A DNA stretch of 35,009 nucleotides from an uncultured Candidatus Saccharibacteria bacterium (lineage in GTDB: Bacteria; Patescibacteriota; Saccharimonadia; Saccharimonadales; Saccharimonadaceae): contig CAMZBA010000009.1 of assembly GCA_947304395.1 (NCBI GenBank), forward strand, positions 1 to 35,009, written 5' to 3'. Below, piece by piece: positions 1 to 6,177 of this stretch. Every line of letters starts with the position of its first letter. Position 1 is the first letter of the stretch. The notes beneath the pieces are model-generated. The model saw only the letters and a program-made list of their open reading frames with translations, was not told where the DNA came from and ran no database searches. The position numbers were made by a program, and so were the translations under genes.

Positions 1-49
1 GCGAATGCTGGGACCAAAACCCAGTGCCTTACCACTTGGCGACGGTCCA
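1..49 (-). tRNA. tRNA-Gln (anticodon TTG), 5' part only
   Basis: The reverse complement folds as the 5' two thirds of a glutamine tRNA. It has the T1-starting acceptor strand TGGACCG, a D arm closed by GCC/GGC, and an anticodon stem CTGGG/CCCAG around the 7-base loop TTTTGGT, whose centre is TTG. The window edge cuts it before the T arm, so the 3' half is not visible. The T1 start is typical of bacterial tRNA-Gln. Confidence 0.93.
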
Positions 50-59
50 ATCTTTCAAA

Positions 60-88
60 ATTCTATCACAAAAATAAATCTTTGTCGA
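60..88 (-). promoter_or_regulatory. Promoter of tRNA-Gln
   Basis: On the minus strand there is a -35 box TCGACA (83-88), a 17-bp spacer and a -10 box TAGAAT (60-65), placed just upstream of the tRNA 5' end at 49. Confidence 0.7.
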
Positions 89-100
89 ATAAGGTTACAT

Positions 101-126
101 AAAAAGGTCTCCCGCTAGGGGAGACC
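101..126 (-). terminator. Rho-independent terminator of the 161-724 gene
   Basis: Inverted repeat GGTCTCCC (106-113) and GGGAGACC (119-126) with a 5-base loop. On the minus strand it is followed by five T (101-105). It lies 34 bp past the stop codon of the minus-strand gene. Confidence 0.85.
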
Positions 127-160
127 GCGAAGGCGCTACGAAGCTACGCATAACAAAAAG

Positions 161-724
161 TTACAGCGACACAATAATAATAACGGTATTCGAGATATAT
201 ACGACGTCATCCTCGAGCCAGATCCATACTTCATGCTCGTTATCAACCGTGACAAATTGACATCCACTCTTATCGGGCAACAGGTCGAAATAATAATTTG
301 CGAATATATTTTCCTCATGTTCGACCGTGACATAAACTCGACCATTTTGGTTAACCGTAAAACACCCTTCAATCAAAGATTTACGTTCATAGAGATTGCG
401 GTCAATAGCGCCATACAAGACGTTTCCTTTACTAGCGGTTATTTGATCATAATTGCCACTAGTTGCATCATAATAATACACTTCGTCCAACATAGGCGGT
501 ATTGTCCCGCTCGAATCCGGGCCATACGTAAACATCTGGAGTTCGCCCACGCCTGCAAGGGATATTTTAAAGTTGTATTTTGCAGGCTCATTAGGGCTCA
601 TCCCAGCCTTATCATGAAATTCGCGTAGCGCCGCCAAAGGGATCTTTATTAACCCAGGCATCACTGCGCAAACTCTCGGAACTACGAGCTCGTTAAAGAG
701 ATTGTCTATATCATCAGCATTCAT
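161..724 (-). CDS. Hypothetical protein, 187 aa, cytoplasmic
   Basis: I do not recognise this protein. I place the start at the ATG at 724 because GGAGGT sits 7 bases upstream. A further 26 in-frame codons extend to 802 and would encode a hydrophobic stretch, but they overlap the AT-rich promoter and have no ribosome binding site. The 187-aa product has no signal peptide or clear membrane segment. It is mixed alpha/beta in character: a helical N-terminus (MNADDIDNLF), then strand-rich segments with many Tyr, Asp and Val (EVYYYDATSG, GRVYVTVEHE, HEVWIWLEDD). It ends in a short hydrophobic tail (SNTVIIIVSL). It is a single-gene unit with its own promoter and terminator, divergent from the ABC exporter operon. 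The ORF is well supported; function is unknown. Confidence 0.75.
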   Translation of the reverse strand: MNADDIDNLFNELVVPRVCAVMPGLIKIPLAALREFHDKAGMSPNEPAKYNFKISLAGVGELQMFTYGPDSSGTIPPMLDEVYYYDATSGNYDQITASKGNVLYGAIDRNLYERKSLIEGCFTVNQNGRVYVTVEHEENIFANYYFDLLPDKSGCQFVTVDNEHEVWIWLEDDVVYISNTVIIIVSL

Positions 725-763
725 ACTTTTTACCTCCGCTATTAATGTGCAAAATATACAAAT

Positions 764-792
764 ATATAATCCTAAAATTATAAAATCTGCAA
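764..792 (-). promoter_or_regulatory. Probable promoter of the 161-724 gene
   Basis: Minus strand: TTGCAG (787-792), 17-bp spacer, TTATAT (764-769). This leaves a leader of about 30 nt before the GGAGGT site. Other AT-rich hexamers nearby could also serve as a -10. Confidence 0.45.
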
Positions 793-802
793 GCATTAGC
801 AT

Positions 803-831
803 TTGACTAAAACGGAAACCTGTGATATAAT
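803..831 (+). promoter_or_regulatory. Distal promoter upstream of the ABC exporter operon
   Basis: TTGACT (803-808), 17-bp spacer, TATAAT (826-831), with TG at 823-824 making an extended -10. A transcript from here would have a leader of about 50 nt without a Shine-Dalgarno sequence before ATG 889. Confidence 0.7.
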
Positions 832-873
832 ATAGACATATATACTCCTAGTCTTTTGGCTTGAGCTCTTTCT

Positions 874-882
874 TGCTAAAAT
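874..882 (+). promoter_or_regulatory. Proximal extended -10, leaderless type
   Basis: TGC followed by TAAAAT (877-882), with exactly 6 bases between the -10 and the ATG at 889. This predicts transcription starting at or next to the start codon. No Shine-Dalgarno sequence is present, consistent with leaderless translation. Confidence 0.55.
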
Positions 883-888
883 ATATTT

Positions 889-1758
889 ATGAGCAAGACA
901 CTTATTAGCGCCCGAGGTCTCCGTAAGTCTTACGGCAAACGCAATAGCAAATTTGAGGCACTACGTGGCGTTACGTTAAATATTCACGAGGGGGAATCGG
1001 TAGCCATTATCGGTAAGTCAGGTTCCGGCAAATCTACGCTGATGCATCTACTCGCGCTTCTCGATAAGCCAACTCGTGGCGAAATCACCCTAAACGGGCA
1101 CCCTACGGCAAGATTGCGCGCCCACAAGCTCAATACTATTCGCAATAAAAAGTTTGGCTTCGTTTTTCAAAGTTTCTTCATGAATGCCAACGACACCGTT
1201 TTAAATAACGTGATTCTCCCTCTAAAAATCGCTGGCGTTGGATATAGAGAACGCCACCGCCGCGCCGTCTCCGCCCTCAAGACCGTCGATCTCGACGACA
1301 AGCGCAACAATAAAGCCAGCGACCTCTCTGGTGGCCAAAAACAGCGCGTCTGTATTGCACGCGCTATCGTTAATGACCCTAAAGTCATCTTCGCAGATGA
1401 GCCAACCGGGAACCTCGACTCCGCTACTGGCGAAAAGATAATCAACCTCCTATTCAAGCTTAACCGCGAAAAGGGAATCACTCTCATTATCGTTACGCAT
1501 GACCAAGATTTAGCTAATAAATGTGAACGCCAAATCAACATTAAAGACGGCCGCATCGTATCCGACACTTCTGCCGACGCGGAACAAGACGACGATGGAG
1601 ATGAAGAAATTCGCGAAATCATCGCCGAAAGCGAAGAAGATGACGACGAGGATGCGACCCCGGACAAGTTCGAAGGCGATAACAATATTGACGGCATGCT
1701 CGACCAGAAGCATCCAGTCCACCACATAAACATTGATGAAGATGAGGAGGATTTATAA
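889..1758 (+). CDS. MacB/LolD-type ABC transporter ATP-binding protein with acidic C-terminal tail
   Basis: ATPase subunit of a MacB-type exporter that powers the permease encoded next to it. Walker A GKSGSGKST is at residues 42-50, the Q-loop is FVFQS near 94, the signature LSGGQ is at 146-150, Walker B runs VIFADEP near 167-172 followed by the MacB/LolD-typical TGNLDS, and the switch His is in VTHDQ near 204. The nucleotide-binding domain is complete by about residue 225. The remaining roughly 60 residues form a tail very rich in Asp and Glu that the family normally lacks. The start at 889 agrees with the conserved N-terminus. The stop codon shares one base with the permease ATG (TAATG), so the two are translationally coupled. 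The substrate cannot be told from sequence. MacB-like systems move peptides, lipoproteins or drugs, or act in envelope stress. Confidence 0.93.
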   Translation: MSKTLISARGLRKSYGKRNSKFEALRGVTLNIHEGESVAIIGKSGSGKSTLMHLLALLDKPTRGEITLNGHPTARLRAHKLNTIRNKKFGFVFQSFFMNANDTVLNNVILPLKIAGVGYRERHRRAVSALKTVDLDDKRNNKASDLSGGQKQRVCIARAIVNDPKVIFADEPTGNLDSATGEKIINLLFKLNREKGITLIIVTHDQDLANKCERQINIKDGRIVSDTSADAEQDDDGDEEIREIIAESEEDDDEDATPDKFEGDNNIDGMLDQKHPVHHINIDEDEEDL

Positions 1759-3068
1759 TGAAATTTTTAGACATCATTCGGGACGCGAACGCCAACCTAC
1801 TTCGTAACAAACTGCGCAGCTTTCTAACTATCCTCGCTATTTTTATTGGCTCTTTCTCAATCATTTCAACTTCCGCTATCCAAGCAGGCGTAAATAATTT
1901 CATCGATCAGCAAGTCGACAGCTATGGTGGCGAAGGCTATCTCGCCGTTGTATCAAAAGACTCTTTCGATGCGCTTGAAGGCTTAACCGGCGCTATGGGG
2001 AATGGCAATAGCACCCCTATTGAATACAAGGAAGATAAAATCCAAGACGGCATGACTCCTATCACCAACGAGCAGCTCGATAAAATCAAAAAAATCGACG
2101 GCATCGATGGCGATAGCCTTGTAGAGCAAAAATCTTTAAACATATCCTACGTCAGCAGTAAAAAGACCGACAAAAAATACCTCATCGGCGCCGAAGCTTT
2201 GCCGCCAGGCAACATCAAAGTAGAGACTACCACCAGCGGACAACTCGACTTGCAAGGCGATGAATACCAAATTCAGCTCGAGAAAAAATATGTCGACGTA
2301 CTCGGATATACAGAAGAAAATATAATTGGCGAAAAAATCCAGCTCGTCGTAGTCGACCAGTTCAAGCACACTCAAAAAACTTTTAACGTAAAAGTTGTTG
2401 GCGTAATTGCGCCCGGCGTAATATCAATGGGTTATTCCTACGTGAATAACAAAACGGCTGATGATATCTATACTGAAAATACCAAATACTACCCAGCAGA
2501 ATATAAAGATCACGTCGTTGCAATAGCTGTGAATTACGACTACAAAAATCACTCAGCAAAGGAAATAAAAGACAAGCTTGAAGATATCGGCCTATCCGCC
2601 ATGACTATCGACGACATTATCGGCTCAATCAAAACATTCTTTGATGTCATATTGACCGTATTCAAGATCTTCGGTTTTATCGCCTTGCTAGCAGCCGCCA
2701 TCGGTATCATCAATACACTCTTCATGTCCGTCCAGGAGCGCACCCGCGAAATTGGCCTCGACAAAGCATTAGGCATGTCATCCGCACGCGTCTTCCTTAG
2801 CTTTAGTATCGAAGCTATCTCGCTCGGTTTTTGGGGCTCTGTATTTGGCATTACCGTATCGATGATACTCGGCAACATTGCCAATAATATTTTCCACGCC
2901 GAAGGCGGTTTCCTTGAAAGCTTCCCATCTTTCAACCTTGCGACTTACACTATCAAAGACATCATTATTGTCACTGTTCTAATCATGTTCATATCGTTCC
3001 TGGCCGGAACGCTTCCAGCCAGACGCGCCGCTAGCAAAAATCCAATCGATGCCTTGCGCTACGAGTAG
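1758..3068 (+). CDS. MacB/FtsX-type ABC transporter permease
   Basis: Membrane partner of the ATPase at 889-1758. It has the MacB layout: one N-terminal TM helix (about residues 20-42, after LRNKLRSFLT), a large extracytoplasmic domain (about 45-285) and three C-terminal FtsX-type TM helices (about 290-325, 345-370 and 395-420). It contains the FtsX-family segment VQERTREIGLDKALG and ends with PARRAASKNPIDALRYE, a typical MacB terminus. Length (436 aa) is normal for small MacB-like permeases without a fused ATPase. GAGGAGG lies just before the ATG. No clear terminator follows; the next promoter begins 8 bp after the stop. Family assignment is firm, the transported substrate is unknown. Confidence 0.93.
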   Translation: MKFLDIIRDANANLLRNKLRSFLTILAIFIGSFSIISTSAIQAGVNNFIDQQVDSYGGEGYLAVVSKDSFDALEGLTGAMGNGNSTPIEYKEDKIQDGMTPITNEQLDKIKKIDGIDGDSLVEQKSLNISYVSSKKTDKKYLIGAEALPPGNIKVETTTSGQLDLQGDEYQIQLEKKYVDVLGYTEENIIGEKIQLVVVDQFKHTQKTFNVKVVGVIAPGVISMGYSYVNNKTADDIYTENTKYYPAEYKDHVVAIAVNYDYKNHSAKEIKDKLEDIGLSAMTIDDIIGSIKTFFDVILTVFKIFGFIALLAAAIGIINTLFMSVQERTREIGLDKALGMSSARVFLSFSIEAISLGFWGSVFGITVSMILGNIANNIFHAEGGFLESFPSFNLATYTIKDIIIVTVLIMFISFLAGTLPARRAASKNPIDALRYE

Positions 3069-3075
3069 CCTAAGC

Positions 3076-3104
3076 TTGACCGAATTTAAGATTCATGATA
3101 TAAC
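3076..3104 (+). promoter_or_regulatory. Promoter of the 3202-3891 orphan gene
   Basis: TTGACC (3076-3081), 17-bp spacer, TATAAC (3099-3104), with TG at 3096-3097 (extended -10). The predicted leader is about 90 nt. Confidence 0.75.
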
Positions 3105-3112
3105 AAGGCAAC

Positions 3113-3160
3113 TGGGTTAATCTTAAAATTAAACCCAACTACAATGGCGCAAAATGCGCC
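3113..3160 (+). other. Two hairpins in the 5' leader of the 3202-3891 gene
   Basis: Hairpin 1 pairs TGGGTT (3113-3118) with AACCCA (3132-3137). Hairpin 2 pairs GGCGCA (3146-3151) with TGCGCC (3155-3160) around AAA. No U-run follows hairpin 2, so it does not look like a simple terminator. A role in mRNA stability or regulation is inference. Confidence 0.4.
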
Positions 3161-3201
3161 AAGCAACTTTACAGGCTAGGTATTAAGAGAGGGGGGTAAA
3201 A

Positions 3202-3891
3202 ATGAGGTTTTTATACATAGGATCCGGCCTTTGCGAGCCCGACGAACCATTGTCAAACTTTCGCCTAATTCCGCGAGGCTGGTCTTACGGGGAAAGCAGC
3301 ATGATTAGAGTGCGTATTCCAGACGATGTGCGCATCGAGTTTTTCGACGGGTACTACACCACAAACGACAATCGCCCTGTAAGAGACTTTAATCCCGTCG
3401 TCGTTGTCAGATTCAATACTAAGCTCCGAGTCGACGCCGACCTTACGCAGAAGTGGGGGCTTGGGCTACAGCCTCACCAATTTTATGAGGCTATGTACGA
3501 AAGAGGATACAGAGGAGCGCCACGCTTCGGCTACTTAAACCATGACCAATATGCATTCTACTACGCACACATAAAAACCGCATACCAGATCAAGAAGATT
3601 CCAAAAGACACAAAAAATTTTGATGGTTTTTGGAAGGCCGAAGATTATGCGGCTCATGCCGAGTACGTCGATGCAGTGCGCGAAATTATGCAAGACGACA
3701 AGTATGCACCGCTTCGCAATATGAGCGACGAGCAGATTATGGACATGTACGGCGGAGAATGTTTCTTTCACACCTGTGACCATAGATTGAAATATTTACC
3801 CGACTGCATAATTAAAGACAAACTCGACGATAAACTCGGATGGTACGACTTTATTACCGACCTAGCGCAAAGGAAAACGCCACCGGCCTAG
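3202..3891 (+). CDS. Hypothetical protein, 229 aa
   Basis: I do not recognise this family. The product is soluble, with no signal peptide or TM segment, and is rich in Tyr, Asp and Arg. The N-terminal part looks beta-rich (MRFLYIGSGL, PVVVVRFNTKL) and the rest helical, with many aromatic residues (FYEAMYERGYRGAPRFGYL, YAFYYAHIKTAY). A Cys-containing stretch near residues 187-195 (ECFFHTCDH) could bind metal, but there is no clear pair spacing. The start is backed by a G-rich ribosome binding site (AGAGAGGGGGG) 4-8 bases upstream. The gene stands alone with its own extended -10 promoter, a foldable leader and a terminator. Its stop codon TAG lies in the loop of that terminator hairpin. Confidence 0.8.
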   Translation: MRFLYIGSGLCEPDEPLSNFRLIPRGWSYGESSMIRVRIPDDVRIEFFDGYYTTNDNRPVRDFNPVVVVRFNTKLRVDADLTQKWGLGLQPHQFYEAMYERGYRGAPRFGYLNHDQYAFYYAHIKTAYQIKKIPKDTKNFDGFWKAEDYAAHAEYVDAVREIMQDDKYAPLRNMSDEQIMDMYGGECFFHTCDHRLKYLPDCIIKDKLDDKLGWYDFITDLAQRKTPPA

Positions 3892-3903
3892 CCGGTGGTT
3901 TTT
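3880..3903 (+). terminator. Rho-independent terminator overlapping the stop codon
   Basis: CCACCGGC (3880-3887) pairs with GCCGGTGG (3891-3898), followed by TTTTT. The loop and first stem base hold the stop codon TAG (3889-3891) of the upstream gene. The same 24 bases recur at 34967-34990. On the minus strand it has only a GTTTT run, so activity in that direction would be weaker. Confidence 0.92.
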
Positions 3904-3914
3904 GATGTGGAGGT

Positions 3915-4115
3915 TTATAGAAAACCCAGAACGTACGCCACTATGGCGAGAGCGAACACATATTTCGTGAATCTCTGCAGTCCAAAAATGCCCAGAATAG
4001 CGCTGATAACACAATAGATAAGGCTGCTGATGATCATTATAGCCGTAACGCCAATTACTGCAGCAAATAGAAGAGACGCGATTACTATAGCGAAAAAACC
4101 TTACAGCCAATACAT
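3915..4115 (-). pseudogene. Small hydrophobic membrane protein gene interrupted by a stop codon at codon 5
   Basis: On the minus strand, AAGGAGG followed by an 8-base gap leads to ATG at 4115, and a promoter TTGACA-17-CATAAT sits upstream. The reading frame gives MYWL, then TAA (4101-4103), then 61 in-frame codons. Those codons encode three strongly hydrophobic segments (FFAIVIASLLFAAVIGV, IMIISSLIYCVISAILGIF, YVFALAIVAYVLGFL) and then a stop at 3915. The open frame has no plausible restart near its beginning. Everything needed for expression is present except for that one codon. It may be a recent nonsense mutation, a sequencing error, or a tiny leader peptide followed by an untranslated relic. 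No function is recognised. It is convergent with the 3202-3891 gene. Confidence 0.55.
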
Positions 4116-4164
4116 TCTTATCACCTCCTTAAAAGTGCCAACTTTCACAAGTAGTTCAGACTTA

Positions 4165-4193
4165 ATTATGACACTTTCGTATCTAGCTGTCAA
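4165..4193 (-). promoter_or_regulatory. Promoter of the interrupted membrane-protein gene
   Basis: Minus strand: TTGACA (4188-4193), 17-bp spacer, CATAAT (4165-4170). The leader to the ATG at 4115 is about 45 nt and ends in an AAGGAGG site. It is divergent from, and partly interleaved with, the promoter of the 4219 gene. Confidence 0.7.
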
Positions 4194-4203
4194 AACATGT
4201 TTT

Positions 4204-4212
4204 TGTTATAAT
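4204..4212 (+). promoter_or_regulatory. Extended -10 of the 4219 gene, leaderless type
   Basis: TGT followed by TATAAT (4207-4212), then six bases, then ATG at 4219. There is no Shine-Dalgarno sequence. The usual 7-base distance from the -10 to the start site puts +1 on the A of ATG. Confidence 0.7.
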
Positions 4213-4218
4213 TAACAG

Positions 4219-5367
4219 ATGAACGCAAAAATCGACAAACTCGTCCCGGGCGGGCAGGGAATTGCCACACTTGCTGATGGCAAGAAAGCTTTTTTATGGA
4301 ATGCGCTACCAGGGGAAAAAGTCGAATTTGAAATTACCAAGAACAAACACAGTTATTGCGAGGGTATCGCCACGAAAGTCATCTCGTCATCACCACTTCG
4401 CATCGAGCCGAAAGATGCATGCTATCTCTCAACTAGCCCCTGGCAGATCATCGACTATGCGGAAGAATTGTCGCAAAAACAATCCCTCGTCAAAGAATGT
4501 CTCCGCCAACAGCACATCGATGCCGCCGTCGAGCCCACCATCACCGATGGCAAGGATTTCTACTACCGCAACAAAATGGAATATTCCCTCTACTGGCGCC
4601 ACGAAGATAATCTTATCTATCCAGCTTTCCATACGCGCGGCACACATCGCAAATCGCCCATAGCGCAAAGCTCAATTGAGCGTCCAGAAATCTTCGCAGA
4701 AGCCCAAAGGATTATCGCCGACCTTAACGCTAAACATGCCGAAGCGCGCGCCTATCAGTCGCTCCTGATTCGCTGCGATCAACAAGGCAAAGTATCCTCG
4801 GCACTCTTCGAGAATCGCAAACCGCATCCGGTCATGAGTCTGCTTGAAGATTCTCTCTGTAATTACAAATACTCCTACTCGCCAAACGGGTTTTTCCAAA
4901 TAAATCTACCCGTCTACGAATTAGTTCTCAAAGAAATATCAAAGCATATCGCTACCGACAAAGTCCTCGACCTTTATGCAGGCGTTGGCAGTATAGGTCT
5001 TAGCGTGGCCCGCGACAAGGATCTTACGCTCGTTGAAGTTAACGGCGCCGCTTTTGCCGAAATGCAAAATAACGCCAGAGGAACCACCGCCAATTGCATA
5101 CTCGCCAAATCTGAGGACGTCACAGGATACATCACTCCAGATTGTTCCGTCATTCTTGACCCGCCACGTGCCGGATGCGATCAAAAACTCATCGAAAAGC
5201 TGAACGAAGTTCAACCAGAGAAGATTATCTACCTTAGTTGCAACCCCATCACGCAGGCGCGCGATCTTGTGGCGCTACATAATTACCGCATTACAAAATT
5301 ACAACCATACAACTTCTTCCCACGTACTCCACACATTGAGAATCTCGCTATTCTTGAAAAAGCCTAA
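4219..5367 (+). CDS. 23S rRNA (uracil-C5)-methyltransferase, RlmD/RlmCD/TrmA family
   Basis: SAM-dependent methyltransferase that makes 5-methyluridine, probably in 23S rRNA. An N-terminal TRAM-like RNA-binding region (about residues 1-55, with VPGGQGIATL and LPGEKVEFEI) is followed by a central domain. The SAM-binding fold starts with DLYAGVGSIGLSVA near 251-264. LDPPRAGCD follows, then the catalytic Cys341 in LSCNP and Glu374 in the C-terminal HIEN motif. The SPNGFFQIN segment before the SAM domain is also typical. The four-Cys iron-sulfur cluster of E. coli RlmD is missing; only one Cys remains in that region, as in Fe-S-free members of the family. Which uridine is modified cannot be told from sequence. 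Length (382 aa) is slightly short for the family. Confidence 0.9.
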   Translation: MNAKIDKLVPGGQGIATLADGKKAFLWNALPGEKVEFEITKNKHSYCEGIATKVISSSPLRIEPKDACYLSTSPWQIIDYAEELSQKQSLVKECLRQQHIDAAVEPTITDGKDFYYRNKMEYSLYWRHEDNLIYPAFHTRGTHRKSPIAQSSIERPEIFAEAQRIIADLNAKHAEARAYQSLLIRCDQQGKVSSALFENRKPHPVMSLLEDSLCNYKYSYSPNGFFQINLPVYELVLKEISKHIATDKVLDLYAGVGSIGLSVARDKDLTLVEVNGAAFAEMQNNARGTTANCILAKSEDVTGYITPDCSVILDPPRAGCDQKLIEKLNEVQPEKIIYLSCNPITQARDLVALHNYRITKLQPYNFFPRTPHIENLAILEKA

Positions 5368-5379
5368 TAATCTTATTTA

Positions 5380-5388
5380 TGTTAGAAT
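5380..5388 (+). promoter_or_regulatory. Extended -10 of the gpsA-like gene, leaderless type
   Basis: TGT followed by TAGAAT (5383-5388), six bases, then ATG at 5395. There is no Shine-Dalgarno sequence. Confidence 0.6.
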
Positions 5389-5394
5389 AGTCCT

Positions 5395-6177
5395 ATGATT
5401 ATCTCGATTCTTGGAGCTGGCGTATTCGGAAAAGCGCTCGGCAAAATTCTCACCGACAACCATCACGAAGTAAAATATTACGACCCTTACGTCTACCCAG
5501 ACATACCACTAGAGCAGGCCACTTACCAAGCCAACGCCATCGCTATCGTCATTCCATCGGCCAATCTGCCAGAATTCCTCGAGTCGTATCCTCAGCATCT
5601 AAAAAAGCTTCCAACCATTTTGGCAACAAAAGGCATCTGTGATCCCAGCATGTTTGACGATTTTGAACAGTTTTCAGCCATTTCCGGACCAGGCTTTGCC
5701 CAAGAAATAATCGACGGGAAACCCGCCACATTTACCGCTTCCGCACCCTTCGCTATGGGACTACTAAAGAACGAGCAAATCCAAATCGAGTTGCAAGAAG
5801 ATTTACTCGGCATCCTACTTTGCGGCTCACTTAAGAACATCTATGCTATCGGCGCTGGCTATCATGGCGACTCCGAAAACGATTCAGCCATTTTTATCCA
5901 ACACGCTCATGCCGAAATGCAAAAATACCTCAAAGATCACGGCGCTCAGCCATACACGGCCGAACTAGCCTGTGGCATTGGCGACCTAATTCTTACCTGT
6001 ACTCACGACACTTCTCGCAACTACATGTGCGGCGTTCGCCTACGCGAAGGAAAGAGTTTGCCAGAAATAATCGACGAACTAAAGACTGTCGAAGGCGTAT
6101 CTGCGCTCAGCAAAATCGACCATGCAGATTATATGATTCTTGACGAAATATACGACCTTGTTGGCCAAATAGATTAA
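5395..6177 (+). CDS. gpsA: Glycerol-3-phosphate dehydrogenase (NAD(P)+), GpsA-like, short form
   Basis: Predicted cytoplasmic enzyme that interconverts dihydroxyacetone phosphate and sn-glycerol 3-phosphate, the phospholipid backbone precursor. The Rossmann dinucleotide motif GAGVFG is at residues 7-12. Family landmarks follow in order: ISGPGFAQEI (matching the SGPSFA region), CGSLKNIYAIGAGY (matching the CGALKN segment with its catalytic Lys) and CGIGDLILTCTHDTSRN (matching the AGIGDL..T...SRN block). At 260 aa it is clearly shorter than the usual 330. The losses are spread through the Rossmann half and the C-terminus, not seen as one gap. The dihydroxyacetone phosphate could come from the aldolase encoded at 17459-19300. 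Its stop codon overlaps that of the convergent 6174-8375 gene by four bases (TTAA). Confidence 0.85.
   Translation: MIISILGAGVFGKALGKILTDNHHEVKYYDPYVYPDIPLEQATYQANAIAIVIPSANLPEFLESYPQHLKKLPTILATKGICDPSMFDDFEQFSAISGPGFAQEIIDGKPATFTASAPFAMGLLKNEQIQIELQEDLLGILLCGSLKNIYAIGAGYHGDSENDSAIFIQHAHAEMQKYLKDHGAQPYTAELACGIGDLILTCTHDTSRNYMCGVRLREGKSLPEIIDELKTVEGVSALSKIDHADYMILDEIYDLVGQID

Noticed and set aside
725-802. N-terminal extension of the 161-724 gene that would encode a hydrophobic signal-like helix
   Set aside because: No ribosome binding site at 802, it overlaps the AT-rich promoter, and GGAGGT sits correctly before the ATG at 724.
1167-1733. 188-codon open frame on the minus strand
   Set aside because: It is antisense to the ABC ATPase gene, Ser/Arg-rich in the way shadow frames are, and has no start signals.
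3113-3160. Riboswitch in the leader of the 3202 gene
   Set aside because: The two small stems do not match any riboswitch core I know, and no terminator or anti-terminator pair is visible.
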